A DNA stretch of 59,548 bases from Nitrospirota bacterium (GCA_016215155.1 JACRLQ010000046.1:1122-60669); one strand, 5' to 3'; counted from the first letter of the stretch, positions 32,381 through 42,500 are shown. Program-made: numbers and translations. The notes: generated from the letters alone by a model not told the origin.

Positions 32381-33660
32381 TAGTAGGCTATGCCGGAACT
32401 AAGAGAAAGTTTGTATCTGCGATCATTTTCTTCGTTTTTCACGTCGATATTTCTTTGCAGGCGTGACGTGATCGCAGGCAGGTTGTCTCCGGTGGTGCCG
32501 ATAGGTATGACGACAAACTCATCTCCTCCGATGCGGCCAATAATATCGGAATTTCGAAAAGTTTCCTTTAAGATACCGGCGGCCTCCTTTATGGCCATAT
32601 CGCCCACCTCATGCCCGAGCGTATCATTGATTGCCTTCAGTCCGTCTAAATCGGCATAAAGTATAAACATTCCAATCTTCAGGCGATCGGCCATCTTCAG
32701 CTCCTGTTCCGCCAGGGTTATGAAGCCCCGCCGGTTGTAAAGGCCGGTCAGTTCATCTCTCAGTGACATAAAACGCAGCTCTTCTTCCATATGTCTGCGC
32801 TCAGTCACATCACGCAGTATCCCTTCAATACCGATTATATTTCCACTGTCGCTCTCAACTATCCGGCTTGATGTCTCAAGCTCTATGGGTTCGCCATTTT
32901 TCTTCCTGGCCTTTATGGGATATGCGCTCACGTATTTCCTGATTCTCAATTCCTCCCGATAAGCATCCCGGTCCCGGGGGTCTCTCCAGAATTCCAGGGC
33001 GTTCCTTCCAATTATTTCTTCAGGAGACTCATACCCGAAGATTTTTGCGCCTGACCGGTTCATCAGCGTGAAAACGCCTTCCGCATTTACATGATAAATT
33101 CCGTCCAGGGTGGTGTCAATAAAGTTCTTATATCGTTCTTCGCTTTTCCGCAGCGCTTCATCGCTGCGCTTCCTCTCGGATATGTCGCGCGTAACGTGGA
33201 CAACTGTATTTATCCTTCCGTCAGCGTCTATGATGGGGGAGGTGGATACTTCCGCATAAATCTTTCTTCCTTTTTTGTCGCAGTGTATATGCTCGGCCAC
33301 GGAGAATCTGCCGGTATTCATGGTTTCCAAAAGAGGACAGATATCGTTCGGAGGGGAACATATATCCATCCTGTTATGCGTCACCTCGTGGCAGGTCTTG
33401 CCGATTACTTCATCCCGTGTCAATCCATATTCGGAAAGAAAGGCTTTGTTCGCGTCCTGAATTTTGTAAGTATTCGTATCGACAATCAACACTTCATCAT
33501 TAAGACTGTCGAGAACGGTCCTCAGGAATTTATTGGACATCTCCAGGTCGTTTGTGCGTTCATTAACAAGCTGATCAAGCGACTTATGCATTAAGCGCAG
33601 CTCTTCCTCAAGCTTCTTCAGTCTTTCCTCTGCCTTTATTTGATTTATCCGGTTGTCCAT
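32290..33660 (-). CDS. PAS-PAS-GGDEF diguanylate cyclase
   Basis: A cytoplasmic c-di-GMP synthase of 456 residues. A coiled coil (1-40) leads to PAS1 (about 44-160), PAS2 (about 170-290) and GGDEF (about 295-456). The active-site GGDEF is at 378-382 and an inhibitory I-site RNSD at 369-372, so feedback by c-di-GMP is likely. PAS1 carries four Cys (C90, C101, C108, C127; CHEVTHNRMDICSPPNDICP), a pattern that may bind a metal, cluster or haem. No membrane segment is seen. The 3' end is duplicated 3 kb away. Confidence 0.93.
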   Translation of the reverse strand: MDNRINQIKAEERLKKLEEELRLMHKSLDQLVNERTNDLEMSNKFLRTVLDSLNDEVLIVDTNTYKIQDANKAFLSEYGLTRDEVIGKTCHEVTHNRMDICSPPNDICPLLETMNTGRFSVAEHIHCDKKGRKIYAEVSTSPIIDADGRINTVVHVTRDISERKRSDEALRKSEERYKNFIDTTLDGIYHVNAEGVFTLMNRSGAKIFGYESPEEIIGRNALEFWRDPRDRDAYREELRIRKYVSAYPIKARKKNGEPIELETSSRIVESDSGNIIGIEGILRDVTERRHMEEELRFMSLRDELTGLYNRRGFITLAEQELKMADRLKIGMFILYADLDGLKAINDTLGHEVGDMAIKEAAGILKETFRNSDIIGRIGGDEFVVIPIGTTGDNLPAITSRLQRNIDVKNEENDRRYKLSLSSGIAYYDPEHPSTIDELLTTADALMYDQKRNKRKP

Positions 33661-33762
33661 AACTTTAATATCAATTTAGCCCGCGCCCAAATCTGTTGCT
33701 CTCAATGAAGAGACCCTTTTACGATTATATGTTATTGGGGCAGGCAACACAACCTGATACCG

Positions 33763-34350
33763 TCATCTGTATTTGCCTGTCCGTTTAACAGGGAGAAACC
33801 CGGAGACATTCCTTTTATATTCATCATATTCCCTCCCGAACCGCGCCGAAAGCTCCCTGTCCTCAAGCGGGATGACGATTACTGATATAAGCAGCAAATC
33901 CAGGACCGTCACAACACCCATCGCATGGAGACCAGTCGTGAGGAAAAGGCCCAGGAACATCATCGTATGGGAAAGGTAGGTTGGATGTCTGACCACTTTA
34001 AAAGGGCCTGAGGTCACAAAGCGGCCTTCGATCTTATCCGATATCTCGGGCATGCCCATGATCCCCCTGAGGCTGAGAAGTCTGGCGGTCCATACCTGAA
34101 GGGCGGCCCCGAGTAAAAATAATACTGCACCGCAGGCCCTGATCAAGGCGGGCAGTTGAAACTTGTCGGATAAAATATCGTGTCTGTTTTTGAAGATGAC
34201 ATAGGCAAGCGGCAGCCAGAGGACCGCGGGGACAACATATGAAAACAGGCCCAGTCTTCTGAAAACACGAGGGAACCCGTGGACCGGTATCCAAAAAAGG
34301 GGGATTACCGGCCATACAGCGATGATGATGAGCGCAATAAAGTCAGGCAT
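33763..34350 (-). CDS. Isoprenylcysteine carboxyl methyltransferase-like membrane protein
   Basis: 195 residues from the ATG at 34350 with about five membrane helices. The C-terminal part has the ICMT/PEMT-type motif GPFKVVRHPTYLSHTMMFLG and an ending EDRELSARFGREYDEYKRNVSGFLP, which binds SAM. Bacterial members methylate small lipophilic or thiol substrates; the substrate is unknown. It overlaps the DUF255 gene by eight bases, so the pair is likely cotranscribed. Confidence 0.78.
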   Translation of the reverse strand: MPDFIALIIIAVWPVIPLFWIPVHGFPRVFRRLGLFSYVVPAVLWLPLAYVIFKNRHDILSDKFQLPALIRACGAVLFLLGAALQVWTARLLSLRGIMGMPEISDKIEGRFVTSGPFKVVRHPTYLSHTMMFLGLFLTTGLHAMGVVTVLDLLLISVIVIPLEDRELSARFGREYDEYKRNVSGFLPVKRTGKYR

Positions 34351-36118
34351 TATGCTTAAGGTATTCTCCAATCGCATTGAAATAGGCGGAGGCATGAATG
34401 CCGTATGAGACAGCCCTTCCGGAAAAGACCCTCAGGCTTTGTCGAGCGTGTTCCAAATAGTAAGCCTCGCCGGTGGCCCCGTAAAGTCTCATAAGGCAGC
34501 TTATGGCAACTGAATTTGCCGATGGATGGGGGATGTCCTCGATAGGCTTCAGCTTGATCCCAAGCAGCCTTTCCCGCGCATCGTTAAACCCGCCTGAGGG
34601 ACCGTCCCAGAACCCTTCGATGCAGGTTTTCATCAGACCCTCCGCCTGCCGGAGCCAATCCCGGTCCCCTGTCGCATCATACGCCGAAAGCAGGGCCTCG
34701 ATGAAAAAGATATGGTCGTCAAGCAGGGCGTCCACCCCGGCGCAGTGCAGAAGTCTTCCCCCGGAAAAATTATCCCTGAGGACGCGTTCAATGCTCTTGA
34801 TACCAAACTCCCCGACAGTCCCGTCGCCAAAGACCCTGTATGCGTTCATATAGGCGGTGATGAAGAGGCCGTTAAGCGACGTATAAATGGTCGTGTCGAT
34901 GAAAGGGGCTTCCCTGTGGTCCCTCTCTGAAAGGAGTTTCTTCCTTCCTGTTGAGATGAGCTCTCGTACCATTTCGAGCGGAATGCCGGTCATCTCGGAT
35001 ATCTCATCTGGATGTTTTGCTATCGAAAGGACATATTTCGATTCGTCATGGTGCATCTTTCCACGTGGGGAGAGATAATGCAAAGTCAGTACCCGGTATT
35101 CCTCCCCATCCAGCACACGCCTGAGGTCTTCATCAGTCCACGTAAAGTATCCGCCTTCATCGTCAGGGGTAACGTCAGCATCCTGACTCGCGTAGAAACC
35201 GCCGTCGGGGTCAGACAGGACCTCCCTCGAAAACCTGATTATGCCCCCGGCAACCTCTCTGTAACGCGCGTCTCCAAAGAGTTTAAACCCCGATATATAG
35301 TTTCTGAGCAGCCAGGCGTTATCATCGGCCATCTTCTCGAAATGCGGGACCATCCAGGCCTCATCCACCGAATAACGGTGAAACCCTCCCTGCAGCTGGT
35401 CATGGAAACCTCCCAGGGCCATCATATTAAGTGTCTTTTTTACTGCTTCTTCTGCCGCCTGGTCCTGTGTCTGAAGAACCCTGTTCATGAGGAGGTCGAT
35501 AGCGCCCGGCATTGGGAACTTCGGGAACGTCCCGAACCCTCCGTTTCTGGAGTCGAATCCCGCCAGGACCAACCTTGCAGCGTCGTCAATCATTTCCGCG
35601 CCTGGCTCCGCTTCTTCGGTCTCTTCGAACCGCAGGTTATTTACTATGCCGTCGGCATATTCATCAACATCCTTTTTCTTATTAATGAAAAAATCGGAGA
35701 CCGCCCCCAGCACTTTGTTAAACCCTGGTCTCCCGTGGCTTGCCACCGGCGGAAAATAAGTGCCTCCGAAGAACGGCCTTTTGTCGGGCGTAAGAAAGAC
35801 AGTGAGCGGCCAGCCTCCCGGCGACCCGATAGCGGAGACCGCCAGCTGATAACGCCGGTCGATATCAGGATGTTCATCACGGTCGAGTTTTATGGAGATG
35901 AACTTTTCATTTAAAATGCCTGCGATCTCATCGTTGTCGAAGCACTCTTTCGCCATTACGTGGCACCAGTGGCACCAGACCGCGCCTGAACTGAGAAAGA
36001 CCGGCTTATTTTCATCGGCCGCTTTTTTAAAGGCCTCTTCCGTCCAGGGGCGCCAGTCGATCTTCTGTGAGGAGGCATGCCTCAGATATGGTGAGCGTTC
36101 GCTTGCGAGCCTGTTCAT
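34343..36118 (-). CDS. Thioredoxin-fold DUF255 (YyaL/SSP411-like) protein
   Basis: 591 residues from the ATG at 36118. The N-terminal thioredoxin-like domain carries CHWC (SSGAVWCHWCHVMAKECF) and SIKLDRDEHPDID. GSPGGWPLTVFLTPDKRPFFGGTYFPP is the family hallmark. The rest is an alpha/alpha-barrel like sugar epimerases (GGFHDQLQGGFHRYSVDEAWMVPHFEKM). The family is widespread but of unsettled function. It is somewhat shorter than typical members (about 670), mostly in the C-terminal part. Confidence 0.9.
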   Translation of the reverse strand: MNRLASERSPYLRHASSQKIDWRPWTEEAFKKAADENKPVFLSSGAVWCHWCHVMAKECFDNDEIAGILNEKFISIKLDRDEHPDIDRRYQLAVSAIGSPGGWPLTVFLTPDKRPFFGGTYFPPVASHGRPGFNKVLGAVSDFFINKKKDVDEYADGIVNNLRFEETEEAEPGAEMIDDAARLVLAGFDSRNGGFGTFPKFPMPGAIDLLMNRVLQTQDQAAEEAVKKTLNMMALGGFHDQLQGGFHRYSVDEAWMVPHFEKMADDNAWLLRNYISGFKLFGDARYREVAGGIIRFSREVLSDPDGGFYASQDADVTPDDEGGYFTWTDEDLRRVLDGEEYRVLTLHYLSPRGKMHHDESKYVLSIAKHPDEISEMTGIPLEMVRELISTGRKKLLSERDHREAPFIDTTIYTSLNGLFITAYMNAYRVFGDGTVGEFGIKSIERVLRDNFSGGRLLHCAGVDALLDDHIFFIEALLSAYDATGDRDWLRQAEGLMKTCIEGFWDGPSGGFNDARERLLGIKLKPIEDIPHPSANSVAISCLMRLYGATGEAYYLEHARQSLRVFSGRAVSYGIHASAYFNAIGEYLKHNA

Positions 36119-36239
36119 AATCAAATCATAACTCTTTTTCCGGACTAATGATATTTTTTGCCGTTACAGGCGCGATTGAGCGTTATTTACTTGTCCGCCG
36201 GATCATGTAATATATCTAAACAGAACAAAAGGAGAACTT

Positions 36240-37085
36240 ATGAAACAATTTGTATTGTTGGTCTGCTTTAGTATGGCGATTTTTCTCTCCCTCAATGCAA
36301 CATCACGGGGAGACGACGATCTGAGGGACACGCCTTATTTTTCCGCCATGCCGAACTACTACGTAGGTGATGCAGCTGACAAAGAGTTTGATACATATTC
36401 TTTTCCTGACGGGAAGAAGAATATCGCCGTTGAAGGCAAACTCTGGAAAAAGCAGTATTGGCTGAGGGAGAACGCCCGCCAGGCGAGTGAACTCCAGATC
36501 ATGAAAAACTATTCCAATGCGGTAAAAAGCATGGGTGGTAAGGTCCTGCTCGAAGGGCAGTGCAGCGACTGTGATGCCGGCGGCTGCAGCGGCAATACCA
36601 TGACCGGGACGGTATCAAAGGGCGGCAGGGAGATCTGGATAGCGGCCATTCCATGCAATGATGGCGCCGATTATACCCTGGTCGTCGTGGAAAAAGAGGC
36701 CATGAAACAGGACGTAACAGCCAACGAAATGCTCGAGGCCCTGAATCAGCAGGGATTTGTCGCTTTGCACATCAACTTCGATACAGGCAAGGCCGCGATA
36801 AAGCCGGAATCTCAGCCCCTTGTCGATCAGGTTGCAAAACTCCTCAAGAATAATCCCTCATTGACTGTGAGCATCGAAGGGCATACCGACAATGTCGGCA
36901 ACTCGGCGAAAAACAAAGAACTTTCAAAACAGCGTGCTGAGTCCGTTGTCAATGCACTGACAAAACAGGGAATCGCGGCAAAGCGTTTGAGCGCGGCCGG
37001 CTGGGGACAGGAAAAACCTGTCGCCGACAACAAGACCGAAGAGGGTAAGGCAAAAAACCGCAGGGTCGAAATAGTAAAGAAATGA
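36240..37085 (+). CDS. OmpA-family outer membrane / peptidoglycan-binding protein
   Basis: 281 residues. A signal peptide ends near NATSRG. Residues 25-165 form an N-terminal domain with a Cys cluster (CSDCDAGGC) of unknown role. The C-terminal OmpA-like domain (INFDTGKAAIKPESQPLVDQVAKLL, EGHTDNVGNSAKNKELSKQRAESVVNAL, GWGQEKPVADN, KNRRVEI) should bind peptidoglycan through its conserved Asp and Arg. There is no beta-barrel domain, so this is a soluble or lipid-free linker protein. AAGGAG precedes the ATG. Confidence 0.88.
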   Translation: MKQFVLLVCFSMAIFLSLNATSRGDDDLRDTPYFSAMPNYYVGDAADKEFDTYSFPDGKKNIAVEGKLWKKQYWLRENARQASELQIMKNYSNAVKSMGGKVLLEGQCSDCDAGGCSGNTMTGTVSKGGREIWIAAIPCNDGADYTLVVVEKEAMKQDVTANEMLEALNQQGFVALHINFDTGKAAIKPESQPLVDQVAKLLKNNPSLTVSIEGHTDNVGNSAKNKELSKQRAESVVNALTKQGIAAKRLSAAGWGQEKPVADNKTEEGKAKNRRVEIVKK

Positions 37086-37236
37086 CATCGGCGCAGCCAT
37101 GCAGCGCATCGTTTAAGACTTGATAATACTGAGCAATACTTTTCTTCCAAAGTCCGGCCCCCCCTCACTGGTGTTTTATTATTGAAAAGTTTTCGGCCGG
37201 TTTTATATAATTATGGGATTGCAAGTGAATTACCCG

Positions 37237-37277
37237 GCGTCTAATACCTATTGCGCATGGTATAGACGCTTTTTTTA
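37237..37277 (+). terminator. Terminator-like hairpin upstream of the glutamate synthase genes
   Basis: GCGTCTAATACC and GGTATAGACGC pair with a one-base bulge around a nine-base loop, followed by TTTTTTT. It lies 150 bases after the OmpA-like gene and 50 bases before the glutamate synthase start, so it may end the former or act as a leader attenuator of the latter. Confidence 0.7.
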
Positions 37278-37327
37278 CCGGCAATCGGGCTCAGTAGAAA
37301 GTAATAATATATATTGAGGTTAAAAAA

Positions 37328-38437
37328 ATGTGCAGACTGGCCGCGATAACATCAAAAGATTACATCTCCCCGATGGAGCCTATCTTTGCCCTTGAGACGA
37401 TGAAGGAAGGCCATGACGGCTCGGGCCTTGGGCTCACCCTTAAGGACCTTGGCGGTGAATTCCTGAAACTCAAGAAGTACCCGGTCCTGTCGGGCATATG
37501 TTCCAAGGACGGGAAAAAGACCCTCGATGACTTCATGAAAAGGCAGGGCTTCACGCTTAAGCATGAGTGGAGACCAAAGATCAGGCCTGTCAGAGGCATC
37601 GTGGCCAAAGACCATTATTTCGCGCGGGCCTACGACTATCCGGCCTCGTTCAGGAATAAACCCATGGCCGAAAAAGAAGACCTGCTTATGAATGCCAGGC
37701 TCAGCCTGAGAAAACTCGGCGAGTCCGACCAGTCGATATTCGCGTTTTCTTTTTATCCCGATGTCATAACTCTTAAGGAAGTCGGCGACCCGCTTGAGAC
37801 CGCGGAGTTCTTCGGGCTCGACAAAGATACCCTCAGCGCCCGCATAGTTTTGGCGCAGGGCAGGCAGAACACCAATTACGCGATCTATCTCTACGCCTGC
37901 CACCCGTTTTTCATCCAGGGCTACTGCTCCATGACAAACGGCGAAAATACCGCCTTTGTCCCGATCCGTGAGTTCCTCTCCGGACGGGGATGCCCGGGCT
38001 ACATGGGCTATAACAGCGACAGCGAGGTATTCACCCATATACTGCACTATAGTGTCAGACAGCTCGGCTTTCCGCTTCATTACTATAAAGACGTGATCAC
38101 CCCGCTCAAGGCGGCGGAGATCGATAAACGTCCCGACGGCGACGCCATCCGCATGATCAAGCAGTCGCTCCGGCCCCTCTGCATCGATGGGCCGAATATG
38201 GTAATAGGCTTTACTCCTGACGGGACCTGCTTCATGGTCCAGGACTCAAAGAAACTGAGGCCCGGCGTCGTCGGAGGGGTAAAGGGAAGGTACGCGCTTA
38301 TGGCCGAGGAATGCGGCGTTGACAGGGCGGTCTCCAAAAGGGACAGGTCGAAGGACATATTCCCCATGAAATATGACATGGTCATCATCTCGCCGCAGGC
38401 ACAGGAGGTTAAGGTATGGAACCAGCTTCACGGCTAG
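37328..38437 (+). CDS. Glutamate synthase, class II glutamine amidotransferase subunit
   Basis: Releases ammonia from glutamine for the synthase. The Met is followed by the catalytic Cys2 (MCRLAAITSKDYISP). HDGSGLGLTLKD and NGENTAF-type motifs fit class II amidotransferases. 369 residues, matching the stand-alone amidotransferase of archaeal-type split GOGAT. It overlaps the next gene by 22 bases, and GAGG precedes the ATG. Confidence 0.85.
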   Translation: MCRLAAITSKDYISPMEPIFALETMKEGHDGSGLGLTLKDLGGEFLKLKKYPVLSGICSKDGKKTLDDFMKRQGFTLKHEWRPKIRPVRGIVAKDHYFARAYDYPASFRNKPMAEKEDLLMNARLSLRKLGESDQSIFAFSFYPDVITLKEVGDPLETAEFFGLDKDTLSARIVLAQGRQNTNYAIYLYACHPFFIQGYCSMTNGENTAFVPIREFLSGRGCPGYMGYNSDSEVFTHILHYSVRQLGFPLHYYKDVITPLKAAEIDKRPDGDAIRMIKQSLRPLCIDGPNMVIGFTPDGTCFMVQDSKKLRPGVVGGVKGRYALMAEECGVDRAVSKRDRSKDIFPMKYDMVIISPQAQEVKVWNQLHG

Positions 38438-40077
38438 ACCATAATCACAGGCTCTCACTCAAGGAGTTCCCATATATAATCCGCTGGAGAGATGACCGTT
38501 GCAAACGCTGCGGCAGATGCACCGCGGTATGTCCGGTAAAGGCGATTGAGGCCACTGTAAAGGTACAAAGGACAATAAGGTCCGACGGTCCCCTGCCCCA
38601 GCCCTCGGCCTCCAGGAGCACCGTGCAGGTCGTCGAACAGGTGACGAACATGGAGCGGTACTGCACCGGATGCGCTGCATGCGCGCTGGTCTGTCCGAAC
38701 GAGGCGATCGAGCCGGAGTTCAACCCGTCCAACAAGCTCCTGCACTATAAAAACAAGGGCGGCGACGGATATAAAAGAGGCGGGCGTAGAAATGATCCCT
38801 CCATCTCGACCCTCGACAGGCTTAAATTCACAAGGATATCGATGCTCACCGACCCGGCGCTCGATGCGGGACGGCATGAGTTTCGGGTAAGGACGCTCCT
38901 TGGCAGGGTGCTTTCGCCTGAGGACATGCCTGTAGCAGTCGCAAACGGAATGCTTAAGACCGACCCCAAAAGCAATGTATTCATACCTCCTGTAAGGGAG
39001 ATCTACCCTATAATGATAGGCAGCATGTCGATCGGAGCGCTTTCGCCGCCCATGTGGGAAGGCCTTGCCATGGGCGTGGCCTATCTCAATGAAGTGGAAG
39101 GAATGCCGGTGGTCATGTGCTCCGGTGAAGGAGGCATGTCTCCGAGGCTCCTCAGGTCAAGATATCTGAAGTATTTCATCATCCAGATAGCCTCAGGATA
39201 TTTCGGCTGGGACGAGATCATCCATGCCCTCCCGCATATGGTCGAAGACCCCGCGGCCATCGAGATAAAGTACGGCCAGGGCGCGAAGCCCGGCGACGGA
39301 GGGCTGCTGATGGCCCAGAAGGTCCTGAAGCTGATATCGAAGATACGAGGCGTGCCGCAGTTTGTCGACCTGGCGTCCCCGCCTACCCATCAAACACAGT
39401 ATTCCATCGAAGAGTCCGTCGCCAAGATGATACTTTCGATGTCGATGGCCTGGGGGTTCAGGGTGCCCGTGTATCCCAAGATATCCGGGTCGAAGACCGC
39501 CCAGGCGGTGCTTAACAACCTCGCAAGGAACCAGTACGCGGCGGCGCTCAGCATCGACGGCGAAGACGGAGGGACGGGGGCCGCCTACAATGTGTCGATG
39601 GACAAGATGGGACACCCCATCGCCTCTAACCTGAGGGACTGTTATCTCGACCTCGTGAAACAGGGCAAACAAAACGAGTTGCCGCTGATCGCCGCGGGCG
39701 GCGTAGGGAAAAAGGGAAATCTGGCTGCCAACGCCGCCGCCCTCATCCTGCTGGGCGCATCCGCCGTGTCGATCGGAAAATACATAATGCAGACCGCCTC
39801 CGACTGCTTCGGAGACGAAAATAACCGGTGCAATATCTGTAACACCGGCCAGTGCCCAAGAGGCATCACGACCCAGGACCCGAGGCTTTACCGAAGGCTC
39901 GATTCCGACAAGGTCGCGGAACGGGTAGTCGAGGTATTCAAGGCCGCTGACACCGAGCTCAAAAAAATCTTCGCGCCGATGGGCAGGTCCACGGAGCTTC
40001 CGATAGGCATGTCCGACGGACTCAGCATCGACGACGAGGCGATGGCAAAAAGGCTGGGAATAAGCTATGCCTGCTAA
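38416..40077 (+). CDS. gltB: Glutamate synthase FMN subunit with ferredoxin domain
   Basis: 553 residues. The N-terminal part has two 4Fe-4S motifs (CKRCGRCTAVCP and CTGCAACALVCP), then the FMN-binding TIM barrel of GOGAT (PIMIGSMSIGALSP, SGEGGMSPR, YGQGAKPGDGG, ISGSKTAQAVLNNLARNQYAAALSIDGEDGGTGAAY) and a C-terminal cluster CNICNTGQCPRG. This barrel joins 2-oxoglutarate and ammonia. Separate amidotransferase and GXGXG parts are encoded by the neighbours. The FMN part as a separate gene with a fused ferredoxin module is the archaeal-type arrangement. Confidence 0.92.
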   Translation: MEPASRLDHNHRLSLKEFPYIIRWRDDRCKRCGRCTAVCPVKAIEATVKVQRTIRSDGPLPQPSASRSTVQVVEQVTNMERYCTGCAACALVCPNEAIEPEFNPSNKLLHYKNKGGDGYKRGGRRNDPSISTLDRLKFTRISMLTDPALDAGRHEFRVRTLLGRVLSPEDMPVAVANGMLKTDPKSNVFIPPVREIYPIMIGSMSIGALSPPMWEGLAMGVAYLNEVEGMPVVMCSGEGGMSPRLLRSRYLKYFIIQIASGYFGWDEIIHALPHMVEDPAAIEIKYGQGAKPGDGGLLMAQKVLKLISKIRGVPQFVDLASPPTHQTQYSIEESVAKMILSMSMAWGFRVPVYPKISGSKTAQAVLNNLARNQYAAALSIDGEDGGTGAAYNVSMDKMGHPIASNLRDCYLDLVKQGKQNELPLIAAGGVGKKGNLAANAAALILLGASAVSIGKYIMQTASDCFGDENNRCNICNTGQCPRGITTQDPRLYRRLDSDKVAERVVEVFKAADTELKKIFAPMGRSTELPIGMSDGLSIDDEAMAKRLGISYAC

Positions 40078-42481
40078 AAAGAGTAAAACGTTAAACGTGA
40101 AGCGTGAAATGAAAACAGACAATAAAAAGAAAGTAAACTCACCGGCCGCGGAAAACCCGGCCGGAGTCGTGATAAAAGGCAGCGTCAGGGGACAGCGAGT
40201 CCCGTCCAGGATACTGGAAGAACAGATCCAGGAGTCCGTGAAAGCGGGAGCGCGGGACATCCGTGTGCTCGCGGAAGGCCAGCATGGAATAGGCGGCCGC
40301 ATATGGCCCCGTGAGGAGACGGTAAGGATCACCGTCGAAGGGCCGGCCGGACAGAGATTGGGAAGCATGGGTATGCCGGGGACCGAGATAATCGTCAACA
40401 ACAGCGTTTCCGACGACGTCGGCTGGATTAACTGCGGGGCAAAGATCACCGTCCTGGGGGACGTGACAAACGGGGCCTTTAATGCCGCCGCTCAGGGCAT
40501 ACTCTACGTTCAGGGAAGCGGCGGTGCAAGGTGCGACACGATGACCAAGCAGAACCCCCGCTTCGAGCCTCCACAGTCCTGGTACTTCAGGAACGTGGGC
40601 GATTCATTCGCTGAGTTCAAGGCCGGCGGGATCGCGGTCGTCTGCGGAGTAAACCCGCGGAACCCCGAAAATGTCCTCGGCTACAGGCCTTGCGTCGGGA
40701 TGGTGGGCGGCGCCATATATTTCCGGGGCCCGATACAGGGTTACAGCGAAAAGGACGTAAAGCTCCTTGAACTGTCCGAGCAGGACTGGGAATGGCTCAC
40801 CACAAATATGAAGCCCTATCTGGCCGCGATCGACAGGATGTCCCATTACGACGAACTTGCGTCGTCACGGGAGGCCTGGAGAAAACTGACCGCCTATACC
40901 CCGCAGGAGAAACGCTCCAAGAAATGGTTTAAGATGACGACCACGGAGTTCAGAAAAAACCAGTGGGAAAAAGAGGTCGGCCAGGGCGGTATCTTCGCGG
41001 AGTATCTCGACCATGACCTTACCCTTCTTCCGTACATAACGACAGGCGGCGAAAGGCGCAATAAACCGATATGGGCCAATGAAAAGTACAGCCCGCCCTG
41101 CGCTTATGCGTGCCCCTCCCGGATACCCTCTCATAAGCGGGCGACCCTTATCCGCCAGGGACTGCTCCAGGAATCCCTGGAGCTTGTGCTTAAATACAGT
41201 CCCCTTCCTGCCACGGTCTGCGGGCAGATATGCCCGAACCCCTGCATGCAGGGCTGCACAAGGGGCCAGCTCGATAAACCGCTCAGGATCGACATGCTCG
41301 GCGGTCTCGCACTCGATCTGCCTGCCCCAAAAAAAGAAAAACCGACCGGTCATAAGATAGCGGTCATCGGCGGCGGCCCCGGCGGACTGAGCGCCGCGTG
41401 GCAGCTGGCGCTTAAAGGGCATTCGGTGGACCTCTACGAGGCGGCGGGAAGTCTCGGAGGAAAGATCGAGCTTTGTATTCCGCGTGAGCGTCTGCCTCAT
41501 CAGATTCTTGAGAAGGAGCTGTCGCGTTTTTCTGAGTTGGGCGTAAACGTCACACTTAACACCACCATTGATAAGCAGAAATTTAACGATATCTATTCGG
41601 ACCATGAGGTCGTCGTCATCGCCATAGGCGCCCAGAAACCAAGGATCATTCCCTTCCCAGGTTCGGAATTCGCAACCTCTGCCTATGACTTCCTCAGGGA
41701 GACGAACTCGGGAAAGATCCACGACTTAAAAGGCAAAAAGGTTGTAGTTATCGGCTCGGGCAATGTGGGCATGGATGTCGCCTCGGAGGCCTATAACTTC
41801 GGGGCGGAATCGGTCATTGCCGTGGACATACAAAAACCTGCCGCCTTCGGCAAGGAGGTCGATACCGCCACGGCCAAGGGGACCAAAATACTCTGGCCCA
41901 GGATCACCGACCGCTACAGCAGGGAAGAAAAGAAGATCTATTTCAAAGACGGCTCCTCGCTCGACGCCGACATGGTCATTGTTTCTATCGGCGACGTGCC
42001 TGTGCTCGACTTTCTGCCTCCGTCGATACAGACCGAACGGGGCTGGGTATCCGTAAACGATATCTTCCAGACATCCGACGTCAAGGTCTTTGCCATAGGA
42101 GATGTGACCGGCCTCGGCCTTGTAACTCACGCGATCGGTCAGGGAAGGCTCACCGCCGAGACGGTGCATTATCAGCTTATGCACGCGCCGCGTAATCCCG
42201 AAGTCAAGCAGATGATCGCCTATGACAGGATCAAGAAGGAATATTACGATGTCTGCGTCGGCGACTTCTCTCCTGAGAAAGAAGCAAACAAGTGCATGTC
42301 CTGCGCCTCCTGCCGCGACTGCCATATGTGCGAGGCCACCTGTTACTGGGGGGCCATAAGCAGGGTTGAGCTTGAAGGCGGGATGTTCGAATATGTCGTC
42401 GACGCCGACAAATGCATAGGCTGCGGGTTCTGCGCCGGCATATGTCCCTGCGGCGTCTGGGAGATGGTCGAAAACATATAA
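40067..42481 (+). CDS. Glutamate synthase GXGXG domain fused to FAD/NAD(P) oxidoreductase and ferredoxin domains
   Basis: 804 residues. About 30-270: the GXGXG beta-helix domain of GOGAT (GSMGMPGTEIIVNN, GAKITVLGDVTNG). About 340-420: Cys motifs of the GltD type (PCAYACPSRIP, CGQICPNPCMQGC). About 425-700: FAD and NAD(P) domains (IAVIGGGPGGLSAAWQLA, VVVIGSGNVGMDVASEA, VFAIGDVTG). The C-terminus has CMSCASCRDCHMCEATC and CIGCGFCAGICPCG clusters. It therefore supplies both the structural GXGXG part and the electron-entry chain. It overlaps the FMN subunit gene by 11 bases. A terminator follows. Confidence 0.92.
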   Translation: MPAKKSKTLNVKREMKTDNKKKVNSPAAENPAGVVIKGSVRGQRVPSRILEEQIQESVKAGARDIRVLAEGQHGIGGRIWPREETVRITVEGPAGQRLGSMGMPGTEIIVNNSVSDDVGWINCGAKITVLGDVTNGAFNAAAQGILYVQGSGGARCDTMTKQNPRFEPPQSWYFRNVGDSFAEFKAGGIAVVCGVNPRNPENVLGYRPCVGMVGGAIYFRGPIQGYSEKDVKLLELSEQDWEWLTTNMKPYLAAIDRMSHYDELASSREAWRKLTAYTPQEKRSKKWFKMTTTEFRKNQWEKEVGQGGIFAEYLDHDLTLLPYITTGGERRNKPIWANEKYSPPCAYACPSRIPSHKRATLIRQGLLQESLELVLKYSPLPATVCGQICPNPCMQGCTRGQLDKPLRIDMLGGLALDLPAPKKEKPTGHKIAVIGGGPGGLSAAWQLALKGHSVDLYEAAGSLGGKIELCIPRERLPHQILEKELSRFSELGVNVTLNTTIDKQKFNDIYSDHEVVVIAIGAQKPRIIPFPGSEFATSAYDFLRETNSGKIHDLKGKKVVVIGSGNVGMDVASEAYNFGAESVIAVDIQKPAAFGKEVDTATAKGTKILWPRITDRYSREEKKIYFKDGSSLDADMVIVSIGDVPVLDFLPPSIQTERGWVSVNDIFQTSDVKVFAIGDVTGLGLVTHAIGQGRLTAETVHYQLMHAPRNPEVKQMIAYDRIKKEYYDVCVGDFSPEKEANKCMSCASCRDCHMCEATCYWGAISRVELEGGMFEYVVDADKCIGCGFCAGICPCGVWEMVENI

Positions 42482-42500
42482 CTGTATCTGAGATAGAGAT

